A DNA stretch of 64,000 nt from WTGJ01 sp965237765 (GTDB lineage Bacteria > Chloroflexota > Anaerolineae > Aggregatilineales > Phototrophicaceae), in the NCBI GenBank assembly GCA_965237765.1, contig OZ250157.1:2108001-2172000 (forward strand), given 5' to 3'. Shown piece after piece: positions 42,949 through 51,023 of the stretch. The notes beneath the pieces are model-generated. The model had not been told where the DNA came from. It searched no databases and saw only the letters and a list, made by a program, of their open reading frames with translations. Position numbers and translations under genes: made by a program. Every line of letters starts with the position of its first letter. The stretch's first letter is position 1.

Positions 42949-43686
42949 ATGCGGGTATCCCAGTTGAAAATCGTGGCGTTTCTGGTGGGAATTTCTACGC
43001 TCCTGCTGGCTTTCGTTGCGCTCGCGCAGGATGACGGATTACTCACCAATGGAGGTTTCGAAGAGCCCTATCTCACCTTGGATGGCGAACCACTACGCGA
43101 AGTGGCCGATGGATGGACGCCCTGGCATGTGGATGGCCAGGGTTCACCGCGCTGGCGCAACCGTCAGCCATCCTATCTTATGGTGAGCGAAGGTGACGAC
43201 CTGATACGAGAAGGAGAAGCGGCGCAACTCCTCGCTTCTTATTACGAAACACACGATGCTGGGCTGTATCAAGTAATCGATGATGGGATTGCGGCGGGCA
43301 TGCACCTCGAATTCAGCGCATATGCGCGCGTTTGGTCGAATGCCACCGAAGACCGCGCGCAAAGCGAATACGATGGCGATGTATTCGTGCAGGTGGGCAT
43401 CGATCCTGATGGCGGGCGCGACCCCGCGAGCGAGAATATCGTCTGGTCGATGCTGACGGAGCGATATGATGAGTACTTGCGCCACGTGGTGAAGGCGGTG
43501 GCGGTCGAAGACAAGGTGACAGTCTTCTTGCGCTCTTTGGTACTCAAGCCGCAAGCTTATAGTCAGGTGCACTGGGATGAGGCACAGTTGCGCGTGCTGA
43601 ATGCGGGCCGGCCCAACCCCGACGCTACTATCATTGCGGGTGTGAAGACGTATCGTACCACCGCAACGCCCGCGCCCGATGGCTGA
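42949..43686 (+). CDS. Secreted protein with carbohydrate-binding-like fold
   Basis: 245 residues from ATG 42949 (GTG 42943 also possible). Signal peptide about 1-27 ending VALAQD. The mature part begins LTNGGFEEPY, like the jelly-roll CBM4/9-type domains, and includes many Trp/Tyr. Function not recognised. TACAAT at 42937-42942 leaves almost no leader. Its last 8 bases overlap the LysM gene. Confidence 0.6.
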   Translation: MRVSQLKIVAFLVGISTLLLAFVALAQDDGLLTNGGFEEPYLTLDGEPLREVADGWTPWHVDGQGSPRWRNRQPSYLMVSEGDDLIREGEAAQLLASYYETHDAGLYQVIDDGIAAGMHLEFSAYARVWSNATEDRAQSEYDGDVFVQVGIDPDGGRDPASENIVWSMLTERYDEYLRHVVKAVAVEDKVTVFLRSLVLKPQAYSQVHWDEAQLRVLNAGRPNPDATIIAGVKTYRTTATPAPDG

Positions 43687-45070
43687 TTGGAGAATCGGTG
43701 CGCTCGCGCTAATCCTGGCGGCAGTATTAAGTGGACCTGCGCGTGCTCAAGATGCCGTCGGGCTAAACTTGCACATCGTAGAGAGCGGCGAAACGCTGGC
43801 CAGTATCGCTGCCAGCGTGGGGAGCACGGCCGACGCGCTTTTGCGCATTAATGCCCTCGATGACGCATCGCTCCGCGTGGGGCAACGCTTGTTGGTGCCG
43901 CTGAGACAAACGGCACTCGAGCACCGCGTTCGTCCGGGCGATACGCTTTATGGTATCGCCGCACTATATGGCATCAGCGCCGCCGAAATCGCCACGCTCA
44001 ATGACATGCGCATCAATGACATCATTTATGTCGATCAGTTACTGCGTTTGCGCGTTGCGTTGGCGGATGCGTCAGCCGTCAACCCCTATGCGCTGGTGCA
44101 TAGCGTACGGCCCGGCGAAACACTCTCGCAGGTTGCGATCCGTTATGACGTGACGTTGGAGCAACTCATTATCGCCAATGAAATCGATGACCCGGCATTG
44201 CTATACGTCGGCGCAGAGTTGCGCATCCCGGGTTGGGAAGTGCCATTGGCGCCGATGGGGTTGCCGTCGCTGGTCGAGGCGGTGGATTTGCGGCCGACGC
44301 CGCTACACGAAGGGCAGACAGCGCGCCTATGGCTGCAGACGGCAGTAGCGGCAAACGTAACGGCACAATTTCTGGGGCGCGCAATACCAGTCCACTCGCT
44401 CGAAAATGGCCGCGAGCACTACCTGTTGCTCAGCGTTCCCGTGTTTACAGAACCTGCCCTGGAGCGGTTGAAGTTAACTGTAGTGGCTGAGGGCAGTGGC
44501 GCGAAGCAAACTTTCCCCTTGCAGGCACAGATCCTTTCAAGTAATTACGGCGCGGAAGAAATCATATTGTTACCCGACCGCTTGGATTTGTTGAATGAGG
44601 AGGTTGAGGCAGCGGAGAACGCTCGTTTATTGGAAATATTTTCTGTCATCCGGCCCTGGCGCAGCTTTGGCGGCGGCATGCGCGCTCCTGCGGAAGCGCT
44701 GGTGATCTCCGATTTCGGTACACGTCGCTCCTATAATGGCGGTCCCTACGACCGCTTCCATAGTGGCACGGATTTCGCCGCGCTCCCCGGCACGCCCATA
44801 TTCGCCACCGCGCCGGGAACCGTTGTGCTGGCGGAGCATTTGGCGGTGCGCGGCCTGGCTACGATCATCGACCATGGTTGGGGCGTATACACCGGCTATT
44901 GGCACCAGCAGAGTTTAACGGTGAGTGTCGGGCAGACTGTCGCTGCCGGGCAGATCATCGGCAGCATCGGCAACAGCGGCCGCGTTTCCGGCGTGCACCT
45001 GCATTGGGAACTATGGGTGAATGGCTCGCCTGTCAACCCGATACAATGGCTGGAAGTCGTTTTTCCCTAA
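43679..45070 (+). CDS. LysM-repeat M23 peptidoglycan endopeptidase
   Basis: 463 residues. Signal peptide about 1-23 (ALALILAAVLSGPARAQ). Three LysM repeats at about 30-75, 80-125 and 138-185 (ESGETLASIA; RPGDTLYGIA; RPGETLSQVA). A beta-rich linker, then an M23 domain about 340-463 with FHSGTDFA (His and Asp) and GVHLHWEL (HxH). Cleaves peptidoglycan cross-bridges outside the cell. The last base pairs overlap the convergent gene. Confidence 0.9.
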   Translation: MADWRIGALALILAAVLSGPARAQDAVGLNLHIVESGETLASIAASVGSTADALLRINALDDASLRVGQRLLVPLRQTALEHRVRPGDTLYGIAALYGISAAEIATLNDMRINDIIYVDQLLRLRVALADASAVNPYALVHSVRPGETLSQVAIRYDVTLEQLIIANEIDDPALLYVGAELRIPGWEVPLAPMGLPSLVEAVDLRPTPLHEGQTARLWLQTAVAANVTAQFLGRAIPVHSLENGREHYLLLSVPVFTEPALERLKLTVVAEGSGAKQTFPLQAQILSSNYGAEEIILLPDRLDLLNEEVEAAENARLLEIFSVIRPWRSFGGGMRAPAEALVISDFGTRRSYNGGPYDRFHSGTDFAALPGTPIFATAPGTVVLAEHLAVRGLATIIDHGWGVYTGYWHQQSLTVSVGQTVAAGQIIGSIGNSGRVSGVHLHWELWVNGSPVNPIQWLEVVFP

Positions 45071-46254
45071 GCGCCTACGAACGCGCCGTCGAGCGCCTCG
45101 AAGTCGGTGAAGAGAAAGTGGTCGTGGTAATAATGGATCCAGAGGAAAGCGAGTAGTGAAGTGTAATACGAAACGTCGAAGCGCCAGTTACCGAGCAGCT
45201 TGGGGAACTCGGGGTCAGCGGAGTTCAGATAACCGGGTGTGAAAAACTGTGCCAGCGCATAGACGATTGCGAAAATCACTAGCGAGCCAACGAGCATCAG
45301 CGCGCTGAAAAGATAAAGCCCGCGCGAATCCTCGCCTTTGCTGAAGCGAGCGACGAGCGGCGCGTCCTTATCCAGCGAACCGTATTGCTGGCGGATTTTG
45401 ATGATGAAGAAGGTGATCGCCAGATATTGGAAGGAATGCCAGGTGTTGAGACCCTGGAAGGCGGTATCCAGGTTCGGTAGCGCCGGGATGGTAAAGGCGA
45501 CAAGCACAGTGAAGCCGATAAAGACGGTCTTTGGCCAGTTGATATAACCGCCACGGATTTCACGCGCTGTCTTGAAGATGAAAGCTATGGCCGCAATGGC
45601 AAAGATGGCCGTGATGCTCACAAAGAGCCAGGTTTGCTGAAAGATGCCGGGGATGACGCGCGTGAGGTCATTCGTGCCGATATCAAATTTTCCCTGGCTG
45701 ATCTTATAGGCGGCGATGGGGAAGAGCGAGGTGAGGATGACAGCATAATCGATGATGCGGGCGTGGGGGCTGAGCGCGCTTTGATAGGCCCCTTCGCTCG
45801 GCCGCGCGAAATTTTGCTCTTTATGGTTGTATAGCTCGACGATGTAAGTGATCTGGTGCAGTACATGCGTGGAAGCCCAGAAGAAGAACACCGTCAGCAG
45901 CAGCTCCAGGTTGAGGAAGGCGAGCGACACGACCACCACCGGCACGATGACGGTGGAGCGGATGAGCATCGGGTAGCGCTTTTTGAAGTTCTCATCCAAG
46001 CCAGTGCGTAGGAAGGTGGACATCATGTGCGGGCCGCCTACAGCGATGGCGACGAAACCGTTGATGATGTTGCGGCTCAGATCCGCATCCAGCCGCAGGA
46101 TATCGCTCGTCAGCAGCAAATAAAGCAAATAGGGCACCGGCACGACAATGACGCTGAAGGTGATGAAAAGGAGGTCCCAGCGGCGGCTGCGCAACCAGAG
46201 GCTGTCCTGAACCACTTGCAGGTCTTGGCGCAATGCCGGCGTAGCAATGGCCAT
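45067..46254 (-). CDS. Polytopic membrane protein rich in His
   Basis: 395 residues, about ten hydrophobic segments, unrecognised. Conserved-looking histidines cluster in or near helices: THVLHQITYIVELYNHK (about 130-147), LNTWHSFQYL (about 270) and the C-terminal WIHYYHDHFLF. This pattern suits metal or heme binding in a membrane enzyme such as a desaturase-like protein, but no family box is complete. Stands alone between convergent LysM-M23 and tdk. Confidence 0.55.
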   Translation of the reverse strand: MAIATPALRQDLQVVQDSLWLRSRRWDLLFITFSVIVVPVPYLLYLLLTSDILRLDADLSRNIINGFVAIAVGGPHMMSTFLRTGLDENFKKRYPMLIRSTVIVPVVVVSLAFLNLELLLTVFFFWASTHVLHQITYIVELYNHKEQNFARPSEGAYQSALSPHARIIDYAVILTSLFPIAAYKISQGKFDIGTNDLTRVIPGIFQQTWLFVSITAIFAIAAIAFIFKTAREIRGGYINWPKTVFIGFTVLVAFTIPALPNLDTAFQGLNTWHSFQYLAITFFIIKIRQQYGSLDKDAPLVARFSKGEDSRGLYLFSALMLVGSLVIFAIVYALAQFFTPGYLNSADPEFPKLLGNWRFDVSYYTSLLAFLWIHYYHDHFLFTDFEALDGAFVGA

Positions 46255-46310
46255 GAGGTCACTTTCTTCCTTCGTGCCGATTGTAGCCTTGGCGCGGCGC
46301 TAAATCCAGC

Positions 46311-46901
46311 CTAACCGCGATGGGGCACATAATGATGGTGGCGGCAGCGCGCTTCATAGGATTCGGTCGCACCGATCAGGATGAGCGGATCGTCGTGAAA
46401 GGCAGGCTCGCCATTGACGAGGCGCTGGGTGCGGCTGGCCGCTTCGCCACAGACCACGCAGATGGCGCGCAGCTTGGTCACTTCTTCGGCCAGGCTGAGC
46501 AGGCGGGGCATGGAACCGAAGGGTTCGCCGCGGAAATCCGTATCCAACCCGGCGATGATCACGCGGATGTCCGCGCTGGCGAGCTGCAGCACGACATGGG
46601 GAAGCTCGTCGGCGAAGAATTGTGCCTCGTCGATGGCCACGACGCTGGTATCGGCGCGCAGGTTGTCGAGGATTTCGGTGGCGTCGTGGACGGGTTGGGC
46701 ATCGATATTGCTACCGTTGTGGCTGCTGACGTAAGCCGCGCCCTTATAACGCTCGTCAACGCGATGTTTGAAGACTTGCACCGTTTTCTTCGCGATGATG
46801 GCGCGGCGCACGCGGCGGATGAGCTCTTCTGTCTTGCCACAGAACATGCTGCCGCAAATTACTTCCACGCTGCCTGTCGGTTTATCCGTTGGCGCGCTCA
46901 T
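46311..46901 (-). CDS. tdk: Thymidine kinase
   Basis: 196 residues. Type II thymidine kinase: P-loop GSMFCGKTEELIRR, VVAIDEAQFF, lasso zinc site with CVVCG and a CRHHH end. Phosphorylates thymidine for salvage. 23 bases downstream of rpmE and probably in its operon. Confidence 0.95.
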   Translation of the reverse strand: MSAPTDKPTGSVEVICGSMFCGKTEELIRRVRRAIIAKKTVQVFKHRVDERYKGAAYVSSHNGSNIDAQPVHDATEILDNLRADTSVVAIDEAQFFADELPHVVLQLASADIRVIIAGLDTDFRGEPFGSMPRLLSLAEEVTKLRAICVVCGEAASRTQRLVNGEPAFHDDPLILIGATESYEARCRHHHYVPHRG

Positions 46902-46924
46902 CGGTGATTACGGTGAGGTGTAGG

Positions 46925-47425
46925 CTAAGCTTCGGCGGGGAGTGCTTCGGCGGCTTCGCCCTCCGCTTCCAGCGTCGGCAGTGGATAGCCACGATGGCGC
47001 AATGCGCGCTTCAAATCGGCTAGCACCTTGCGCCCGATGCCCGGAAAGGCCAACAGCGCTTCGTCTCCGCCGTTCTCCAGCGCGTCCAGTACATCCTGGG
47101 CGATGGTAATGTCGTGTTGAGTGAAGATGGTGATGAAGCGTTTGTTGACGCCAAGTTCGGCGAGGGGCAAATCTGGCGGCGTTCGCGCGAGGCGGCGCTT
47201 CTCCGCTTCGGTGAGGATGCGGTCACGTTGTCGCAAGCGCCCGAGGAAGCGGTCAACCTGACCTTCGGTATCGATGATGCGTTGCTCACCCGTGTAGAAC
47301 GGGTGGCAATTGGAGCAAATGTCGGTGCGGATGGCGGCGACGGTCGCTCCTGTGGTCCAGCTATGCCCGCAGGAACAGGTGACGACGGTTTCTGGGAACC
47401 ATTTGGGGTGGAGTTCCACGCTCAT
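46925..47425 (-). CDS. rpmE: Ribosomal protein L31 with helix-hairpin-helix-like C-terminal domain
   Basis: 166 residues against about 70 for L31. Residues 1-70 are zinc-type L31 (TCSCGHSW, CSNCHPFYTGEQRIIDT) with four Cys. Residues about 95-150 add a second domain: ITIAQDVLDALENGG then FPGIGRKVLADLKRALRHRG, the pattern of the RNA polymerase alpha C-terminal helix-hairpin-helix. Start overlaps the rpmA stop (ATGA). Confidence 0.9.
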   Translation of the reverse strand: MSVELHPKWFPETVVTCSCGHSWTTGATVAAIRTDICSNCHPFYTGEQRIIDTEGQVDRFLGRLRQRDRILTEAEKRRLARTPPDLPLAELGVNKRFITIFTQHDITIAQDVLDALENGGDEALLAFPGIGRKVLADLKRALRHRGYPLPTLEAEGEAAEALPAEA

Positions 47426-47709
47426 TCGCTGACGGCCTCAGCAGGCGTTGCACTCGGATAGACGCTGACACATTGACGGCCGCGGAAGCCGCGCACCTTC
47501 TCGAATTTCACCTGGCCCTCGATCTTCGCGAAGAGTGTGTGGTCCTTGCCAATGCCGACGTTGGTGCCAGGGTGGAAACGGGTGCCGCGCTGGCGCACGA
47601 GGATATTACCAGGGATGACATATTCGCCACCGAAGCGTTTGACGCCCAGGCGTTTGGATTGGCTATCGCGCCCGTTGCGGCTCGAGCCGCCGCCTTTTTT
47701 ATGTGCCAC
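47422..47709 (-). CDS. rpmA: Ribosomal protein L27
   Basis: 95 residues: MAHKKGGGSSRNGRDS start, RFGGEYVIPGNILVRQRGT, GIGKDHTLFA. No N-terminal cleavage extension. 9 bases after rplU. Confidence 0.97.
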   Translation of the reverse strand: MAHKKGGGSSRNGRDSQSKRLGVKRFGGEYVIPGNILVRQRGTRFHPGTNVGIGKDHTLFAKIEGQVKFEKVRGFRGRQCVSVYPSATPAEAVSE

Positions 47710-47718
47710 TTCGCTCTC

Positions 47719-48036
47719 CTATGCTTCCCGCTGGATGTCGTCGATGCGCAGGCGGGTGATGTATTGGCGATGGCCCGACTTGCGGCGATAGTTCGTGCGC
47801 TGGCGATATTTCAGCACCAGCACCTTCGGCCCGCGTCGCTGCTCGACCACAGTAGCGAGGACGCGGGCGCCAGCCACGCGCGGTTGGCCGATGTGCGTAC
47901 CCCCATCGTCGCGCAGTAGGAGCACGTCGTCCAGCATGATCTGGCTATCCACAGGATTGGGCAGGCGCTCGACATCCAAAACGCCCCCAATTTTCGCTCG
48001 AAATTGGCGGTTGCCGCTGCGAATGATGGCGTACAT
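47719..48036 (-). CDS. rplU: Ribosomal protein L21
   Basis: 105 residues: MYAIIRSGNRQFRAKIGG, and the end KYRQRTNYRRKSGHRQ. First gene of rplU-rpmA-rpmE-tdk. GCGAGGGAAT is the ribosome site, preceded by a leader hairpin. Confidence 0.97.
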   Translation of the reverse strand: MYAIIRSGNRQFRAKIGGVLDVERLPNPVDSQIMLDDVLLLRDDGGTHIGQPRVAGARVLATVVEQRRGPKVLVLKYRQRTNYRRKSGHRQYITRLRIDDIQREA

Positions 48037-48054
48037 ATTCCCTCGCTTCTATTG

Positions 48055-48086
48055 CCGTCGCTGCCAGGCGCACCCGCAGCTGACGG
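48055..48086 (-). promoter_or_regulatory. Hairpin in the rplU leader, candidate r-protein regulatory RNA
   Basis: CCGTC-A-GCTGC and GCAGC-GACGG pair over 10 bp with one bulged A and an 11-base loop. It ends 19 bases before the rplU ATG within a leader of about 75 bases. Could bind L21 or act as an RBS-control hairpin. Confidence 0.5.
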
Positions 48087-48116
48087 GGAAGGTGTGTGCG
48101 TTCAGCACCAGGCGGG

Positions 48117-48145
48117 ATTATAGGTTGGGGTGTTCCACGCGTCAA
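48117..48145 (-). promoter_or_regulatory. rplU promoter (TTGACG-17-TATAAT)
   Basis: -35 TTGACG at 48140-48145 and -10 TATAAT at 48117-48122 with 17-base spacer; the best consensus match in the window. Confidence 0.85.
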
Positions 48146-48173
48146 CGGCGGATTGCCGCTTTGGTCTGCTGAT

Positions 48174-49217
48174 TCAGATGATGAGCATCGCATCGCCAAA
48201 GGAATAGAAGCGGTAACGCGCGGGTATGGCGGCAGCGTATGCGCGGAGGATGTTGTCGCGGCCGGCGAGCGCGCTCACCATCAACAGCAGGGTGGAGCGA
48301 GGCAGGTGAAAGTTCGTGAGCATCGCGTCAACCGCGCGCCAGCGATAGCCAGGCGTGATGAAAAGCGATGTCTCGCCAGCATAGGGGGCGACGGCAGCGC
48401 CTGGCGCTGAGGATTGGGCGGCGGATTCCAGCGCGCGCGCGCTGGTCGTGCCGATGGCGATGATGCGGCCACCGCCTGCGCGGGCGGCATTAATGGTGGC
48501 GGCAGCCTCTTCGCCCAGTTCGACGTATTCGCTGTGTATTTGGTGTTCGGCGACGCGTTCGGCGCGCATGGGTTGGAACGTATCGAGGCCAATGTGCAGG
48601 GTGCAATGTGCCAAGCGCACCCCACGAGCGCGCAAGGCGGTGAAAGTATCGGTTGTGAAATGCAGGCCGGCCGTGGGGGCGGCGGCCGAACCGAGCGCGC
48701 GACTATAGATCGTCTGGTAGCGCTCGGGGTCTGCGAGGGGCTGACGGATATAGGGTGGCAGCGGCGCTTCGCCCAGTTGCGGCAGCAGCGGCAGGATGGG
48801 ACGCTCGAATTGTAGGTCGCGTTGCCCACCCTCTCCCCGCGCGACCACTTCCGCTATTAGATTGTGCTCGCGCGATTCGAGCTGCAGGCGAGCGCCGAGG
48901 CCCAGGCCGCGGCCGCGAAGGAGCGCGCGCCAAAGTCCTTCTCCTAGTCGGCGCAAGAGCAGTATCTCTACCTTGCCGCCGCTCGGCAATTTGCGCGCCC
49001 GGATGCGTGCCGGGTAAACGCGCGAATCGTTGAGCGCCAAGCAATCGCCCATGCGCAGCAACTGTGGCAGATCGCGAAAGCGCATATGGGCTAATGCGCC
49101 GCTCTCCCGCCGCAGGAGCAACAGCCGCGCCGCGTCACGCGGTTCGCAGGGAAACTGCGCGATGAGCGACGTCGGCAGCGTGTAATCGTAATCGCTGACG
49201 AATTGCGCGTCCGGCAT
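48174..49217 (-). CDS. queA: tRNA preQ1 ribosyltransferase-isomerase
   Basis: 347 residues. YTLPTSLIAQFP start, DRYQTIYS-type PERYQTIYSRALGSAAAPTAG segment and the EYVELGEEAAATINAAR region mark QueA, which builds epoxyqueuosine from SAM on tRNA. Lies 6 bases after ruvB. Confidence 0.95.
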   Translation of the reverse strand: MPDAQFVSDYDYTLPTSLIAQFPCEPRDAARLLLLRRESGALAHMRFRDLPQLLRMGDCLALNDSRVYPARIRARKLPSGGKVEILLLRRLGEGLWRALLRGRGLGLGARLQLESREHNLIAEVVARGEGGQRDLQFERPILPLLPQLGEAPLPPYIRQPLADPERYQTIYSRALGSAAAPTAGLHFTTDTFTALRARGVRLAHCTLHIGLDTFQPMRAERVAEHQIHSEYVELGEEAAATINAARAGGGRIIAIGTTSARALESAAQSSAPGAAVAPYAGETSLFITPGYRWRAVDAMLTNFHLPRSTLLLMVSALAGRDNILRAYAAAIPARYRFYSFGDAMLII

Positions 49218-49223
49218 TCAGGG

Positions 49224-50264
49224 TTAGAGCAAATGCTGCTGATCGTCGTTGGCAGGGAATGCGACGCCCAGGTGCTCATAGGCGTGGCGGGTTACCACAC
49301 GGCCGCGCGGCGTGCGCGCGAGGAAGCCGAGTTGCAACAGGTAAGGTTCGTAAACCTCCATGATGGTTGCCGAATCCTCGCTCACGGCGGCGGCTATTGT
49401 TTCCAGTCCGACCGGGCCACCGTCAAATTTCTCGACGAGCAGCCGCAAGATGCGGCGGTCCAGCTCTTCCATGCCGAGGGCATCGACGCGCAACAGGGCG
49501 AGGGCTTCTTCGGCGACAGTGTTGGTGATGCGGCCGTCAGCACGGGTAGTAGCGTAATCGTACACACGGCGCAACAGGCGGAGAGCCACGCGCGGCGTGC
49601 CGCGCGCGCGGCTGGCGAGAGTGTGCGTGGCGGATTCATCCAGCGGAAACCCTTGCATCACTGCGGCGCGTTGTATGACCAGGCAAAGTTCTTCTACATC
49701 GTAGAAATCGAGGCGGAAATGGGCACCGAAGCGATCTCGCAGCGGGCCGGAGAGCAACGAAAGCCGCGTCGTGGCGCCGACAATGGTGAAGGGTGGCAGT
49801 GACATGCGGTATTCGCGCGCGGTAGCACCCTTACCGAGCATCAGATCCAGCGCGAAATCTTCCATCGCCGGGTAAAGCGTCTCTTCGATTTTGGGATTGA
49901 GGCGGTGCGCTTCGTCGATGAAGAGCACATCGCCTGGCTCGATGCGCGTGAGGATGCTGGCCAGCTCGCCGGCAAATTTCAACGCCGGCCCGCTGGTGAT
50001 GCGGATGTTGGTGCGGCATTCCTGCGCGATGATGTGCGCGAGTGAAGTCTTACCCAGACCCGGTGGCCCATAGAAGAGGACGTGATCGAGCGGCTTCGCG
50101 CGCTGGGCGGCGGCTTCGATCATCACGCTGAGCACTGCGCAGGTGCGGCGTTGGCCGATGAATTCGGCGAGGCGGCGCGGGCGCAGCGCCGGGCTTTCGC
50201 GCTCGTCTGTGCGCTTTTGCCCGCTGGTAATGCGCGTTTCGTGCGCGCTCGTCGTTGTTTCCAT
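49224..50264 (-). CDS. ruvB: Holliday-junction branch-migration helicase RuvB
   Basis: 346 residues. Walker A GPPGLGKTS, Walker B FIDEAHRL, sensor GATTR, arginine finger RDRFG, and a C-terminal winged-helix domain. ruvA and ruvC are not nearby. Extended -10 TGCTATACT lies upstream. Confidence 0.96.
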   Translation of the reverse strand: METTTSAHETRITSGQKRTDERESPALRPRRLAEFIGQRRTCAVLSVMIEAAAQRAKPLDHVLFYGPPGLGKTSLAHIIAQECRTNIRITSGPALKFAGELASILTRIEPGDVLFIDEAHRLNPKIEETLYPAMEDFALDLMLGKGATAREYRMSLPPFTIVGATTRLSLLSGPLRDRFGAHFRLDFYDVEELCLVIQRAAVMQGFPLDESATHTLASRARGTPRVALRLLRRVYDYATTRADGRITNTVAEEALALLRVDALGMEELDRRILRLLVEKFDGGPVGLETIAAAVSEDSATIMEVYEPYLLQLGFLARTPRGRVVTRHAYEHLGVAFPANDDQQHLL

Positions 50265-50273
50265 TGCTCGGCC

Positions 50274-50282
50274 AGTATAGCA
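50274..50282 (-). promoter_or_regulatory. Extended -10 promoter (TGCTATACT) for ruvB-queA
   Basis: 9 bases before the ruvB start on the reverse strand, giving almost no leader. Confidence 0.45.
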
Positions 50283-50331
50283 GGGCGGCGGCGATACGCG
50301 TTACGGCCTGCCACGCGCGTCGCCGTCATTC

Positions 50332-50360
50332 TTTACCGCTCGCTCGCCCTGTGCTACCAT
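50332..50360 (+). promoter_or_regulatory. upp promoter (TTTACC-17-TACCAT with TGC extension)
   Basis: -35 TTTACC at 50332-50337, -10 TACCAT at 50355-50360, spacer 17. Leader of about 30 bases to GTG 50397. Confidence 0.5.
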
Positions 50361-50396
50361 CAGCCAATGAAACCGAGTTCAATAAAGGGAGGGAGA

Positions 50397-51023
50397 GTGG
50401 CGGAAGTACACGTATCTGACCATCCGTTAATCCTGCATAAATTGACCCAACTCCGAGATGTTTCGACCGACTACCGAACTTTTCGGCGGTTGGTACGTGA
50501 GGTGGCCCTACTGGTCGCCTATGAAACGACGCACGATATCGCGCTGAAGCCGCTCAGCGTGCAGACACCGATGGGTACCGTCGCGCAAGGTTACGAGGCA
50601 ACTGAGACCGTCGGCCTCGTGCCCATCTTGCGCGCCGGGCTCGGCTTGGCGGATGGTTTCATGGAGCTGTTACCGAACGTGCAAGTCTGGCATTTGGGCA
50701 TGTACCGCGACAAGCAGACGCTACAGCCAGTATTGTATTACGACAAGATACCGACGGAGCCGACCGTGCAGGTGTGTATAGTCATGGATCCGATGCTGGC
50801 GACGGGTGGCTCGGCGGTGCACGCGGTGAATATCCTGAAGGATAGGGGCGTACAACGCATCAAGTACATGGGTTTATTGGCGTCGCCGGAAGGCATCGCG
50901 GCGCTGCATAGGGCGCACCCGGAAGTGCCGATCCACCTTGCGGGCGTGGATGAGGTGCTGACCGAGAGAGGCTTCATTTTGCCTGGACTAGGGGACTCGG
51001 GCGACCGCCAATTTGGCACATAA
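50397..51023 (+). CDS. upp: Uracil phosphoribosyltransferase
   Basis: 208 residues from GTG 50397, chosen because AAAGGGAGGGAGA lies ahead and family members start V-x-x-HPL-I-x-HKLT (here VSDHPLILHKLTQLRD) and are 208 long; ATG 50367 would add 10 residues. PRPP loop VCIVMDPMLATGGSA. Salvages uracil to UMP. Stop and next ATG are adjacent (TAAATG). Confidence 0.94.
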   Translation: MAEVHVSDHPLILHKLTQLRDVSTDYRTFRRLVREVALLVAYETTHDIALKPLSVQTPMGTVAQGYEATETVGLVPILRAGLGLADGFMELLPNVQVWHLGMYRDKQTLQPVLYYDKIPTEPTVQVCIVMDPMLATGGSAVHAVNILKDRGVQRIKYMGLLASPEGIAALHRAHPEVPIHLAGVDEVLTERGFILPGLGDSGDRQFGT

